Translations under genes and position numbers: made by a program
Assembly: GCA_038373865.1 (NCBI GenBank)
Contig: JAXGGA010002234.1
Location: forward strand, 1 to 64,000
DNA length: 64,000 nucleotides
Source: Uloborus plumipes
Taxonomy: Eukaryota > Arthropoda > Arachnida > Araneae > Uloboridae
Reading direction: 5' to 3'
Notes under the pieces: generated by a model
What the model was told of the DNA's origin: nothing
The model's database searches: none
The model's input: the letters and a program-made list of their open reading frames with translations, nothing else
Part shown: positions 62,083 to 64,000 of the stretch, piece after piece
How positions within the stretch are numbered: the stretch's first letter is position 1
How the letters are laid out: every line of letters starts with the position of its first letter

Positions 62083-63148
62083 ATTTGCGTCTATTTGCGT
62101 CAATGCAACAGTCAGCAGAAAATGGGTTATACAATACATTAAACCCTGACGCAACGCGAAAGGGAGTTATAAGTTTGGCCTGTCTGTGTATCTGTCGATC
62201 TGTGTATCTGTATCTGTTTTTGACACTGTACACTGTACAGCCTAAACGGATGACCTGATTTTGAAAAACAACTTTTTTTGTTTGAAAAGTGAAGTGATCG
62301 AGAGTATTCTTAGGTAGGTCGCGTCTTCACATGAGATTAATTAACAAAGATATTAATTAAAACCTTTAAAATGTTTCTCGCGATTTTTGAAGTGAAAACC
62401 TAGTGGAAAATTTAAAACAATAGTACTAAAATAAAGGAAAAAATAATCCGCGTCAAATAAGATGTGTTTGGGACTTCCATGTAAATAGAACTCGAATTAT
62501 ATCGTTTTTTGCCGTGTTATCGGCTAAGGCTTAAATCTACACAATTGGAAACTGATGTCATTGTTGGCCGACGAAGAAAGACAACTCAATGATATAAAAT
62601 GTTTTTTTTTGTTTGCCAGTTTCTATTCGTCAACAATTAATATATTTGTTATTGGTTTTTGTATAAGAATTTTCAATTTTCCTTCTTTATTCTGCTTTTG
62701 CCTAGCAAATTTTACTAGTAAGGGGAATCTTTCCCTTTCCGTGTTCACCATATTCTCTAGAAAACAATTAAATATATTTAGATTTAAAATGCTTCATAAC
62801 CAAAGAAGTTCGTTTTAATATGAGATCGGCAAGCAGTGTCAGGGGTTTAAATTTTTAATTCAATCTTAGTACTTGTGTTGTATTTTCATAAGCGTTTTTC
62901 TATTCTTTTCTTTAGAAATTACAAATTGCTATTTGTTTTACTAGGCGTTAAATTCCGTCATTTTCCGCGTAGTTCTGCCATATCTCATAGATGGCAGCAC
63001 GAGTGAATTCCAAAATTTTTAAATGCGATTTTTACAGAATTTACGAAAAGAATATAGATTGACATTGTGTGTGAACTATTTCTGGAATACAAAAGTGGTC
63101 AATTAAAAAACAGGGCTCCTGACAAGTTAGTTTCGAGATTTTTAAAAG
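62083..63148. other. Intergenic stretch
   Basis: Includes a TCTGT/TATCTG-rich patch near 62177-62216. No gene recognised. Confidence 0.5.
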
Positions 63149-64000
63149 TAATAGCACAAATAACGGGATTAAGGAAATTAAGGATTAAGGAGATTAAGGA
63201 AATTGAAAACTAACTTCAAAACAACGTTTTGAAAATGGATGAAAATTTTTGAACTTGGTTTTTACTTATTCACTTATTTTTTCGGCACACAAAGAAAATA
63301 CATGCATACATAAAAACAAAAGGAATTTTAGTTTATATTGTTCATAAGAATAGTGACAAATAAACAAATTAATTTTTATTTTTTTTAAGGTAATTGCGAA
63401 ATTAACGACAAAAATATGGATTGAAACTCTGTTGTAACTGTTTTTCGAACACGGAAGGGGTCAAATTCATAAATAAATCTTAATGTTCATTGCTTTTCCT
63501 GAGAGGAGAGGGCAGGATTAAAGCTATTAAAATTTGATAACACTACAAGTTAGATTTGAGATTTTAATTAGAAATTACACAAATAACTTTTAAAAATATG
63601 ACATAAAATTGTAAAGATAATTTTTGGACTTCAAAATGGGTGTAATTAATGAAATAACACTTCAGATCCAAATTTTGCTGTTTTCAGCGGTAAGGGAGAC
63701 TAGGCGTTAGATTTTTCTAATTAAAATCTCAAATCTAACTTGTAGTGTTATCAAATTTTAATAGCTTTAATCCTGCCCTCTCCTCTCAGGAAAAGCAATG
63801 AACATTAAAAGATTTATTTATGAATTTGGCCCCTTTCGTGTTCGAAAAACAGTTACAACAGAGTTTCAATCCATATTTTTGTCGTTGATTTCGCAATTAC
63901 CTTAAAAAATACCTTAAATGTATGCATGTATTTTCTTTGTGTGCCGAAAAAATAAATCTCCTTAATCCTTAATTTCCTTAATCCCGTTATTTGTGTTATT
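63149..64000. mobile_element. Fold-back element, right end cut by the window
   Basis: The right part 63711-64000 is the inverted counterpart of 63149-63580. Matching blocks include GGGATTAAGGAAATTAAGG, TTCGGCACACAAAGAAAATA, GACAAAAATATGGATTGAAA and AGATTTGAGATTTTAATTAG. The spacer lies at about 63580-63710. The left arm has an extra stretch (about 63198-63285) missing on the right. Confidence 0.85.

Overview
This window is AT-rich eukaryotic DNA: multi-exon genes with GT-AG introns, poly-A signals, microsatellites and many nested transposable elements. The gene families (an animal type I fatty acid synthase, a TGF-beta ligand, a DEG/ENaC channel) and the repeat mix (CR1-type LINE, Helitrons, hAT, Tc1/mariner-like, piggyBac-like and PIF-like MITEs, tRNA-derived SINEs) indicate an arthropod. 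I suspect a chelicerate such as a spider, but that is inference.

Layout. 1-2414 (+): last two coding exons of a secreted TGF-beta superfamily ligand with an RKRR processing site and a nine-cysteine mature domain; its intron holds a cluster of a GGACATTTCCGCCGC motif. 2415-4341: 3' flank with small inverted-repeat elements. 4342-5554: a Helitron with clear TC...CTAG ends. 5556-9339: an inserted segment containing a CR1-like LINE with an intact 966-codon ORF2, flanked by 52-bp direct repeats. 9392-13559: a hAT MITE with an 8-bp target duplication, then a 2.6-kb TA-flanked inverted-repeat element that holds a 1.2-kb palindrome, which holds another palindromic element, plus a Pif1/Helitron helicase fragment.

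15.8-48.5 kb (+): a complete cytosolic fatty acid synthase gene. I assembled 28 coding exons (2502 codons plus stop) that join in frame from ATG 18299 to TGA 48233-48235. All catalytic residues are present in the order KS-AT-DH-psiME-ER-KR-ACP-TE. A 5' non-coding exon and a promoter (TATA, two inverted CCAAT boxes, two CACGTG E-boxes) lie about 2.3 kb upstream. One intron uses a GC donor. The introns carry MITEs and a Helitron-bearing segment flanked by a 304-bp direct repeat.

48.5-50.4 kb (-): the last two exons of a DEG/ENaC sodium channel, tail to tail with the synthase. Its 5' exons were not securely found. 50.4-64 kb: a 148-bp tandem array, a duplicated CRE-containing segment, a 3.8-kb hAT element with perfect TSD, decayed transposase and a nested element, two tRNA-derived SINEs, a 23-bp perfect hairpin, and a fold-back element cut by the window end.

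The host genes are not an operon; they are neighbours only. I found no convincing novel biochemical system. The most unusual content is the nested mobile-element architecture and the details of the synthase promoter and splicing.
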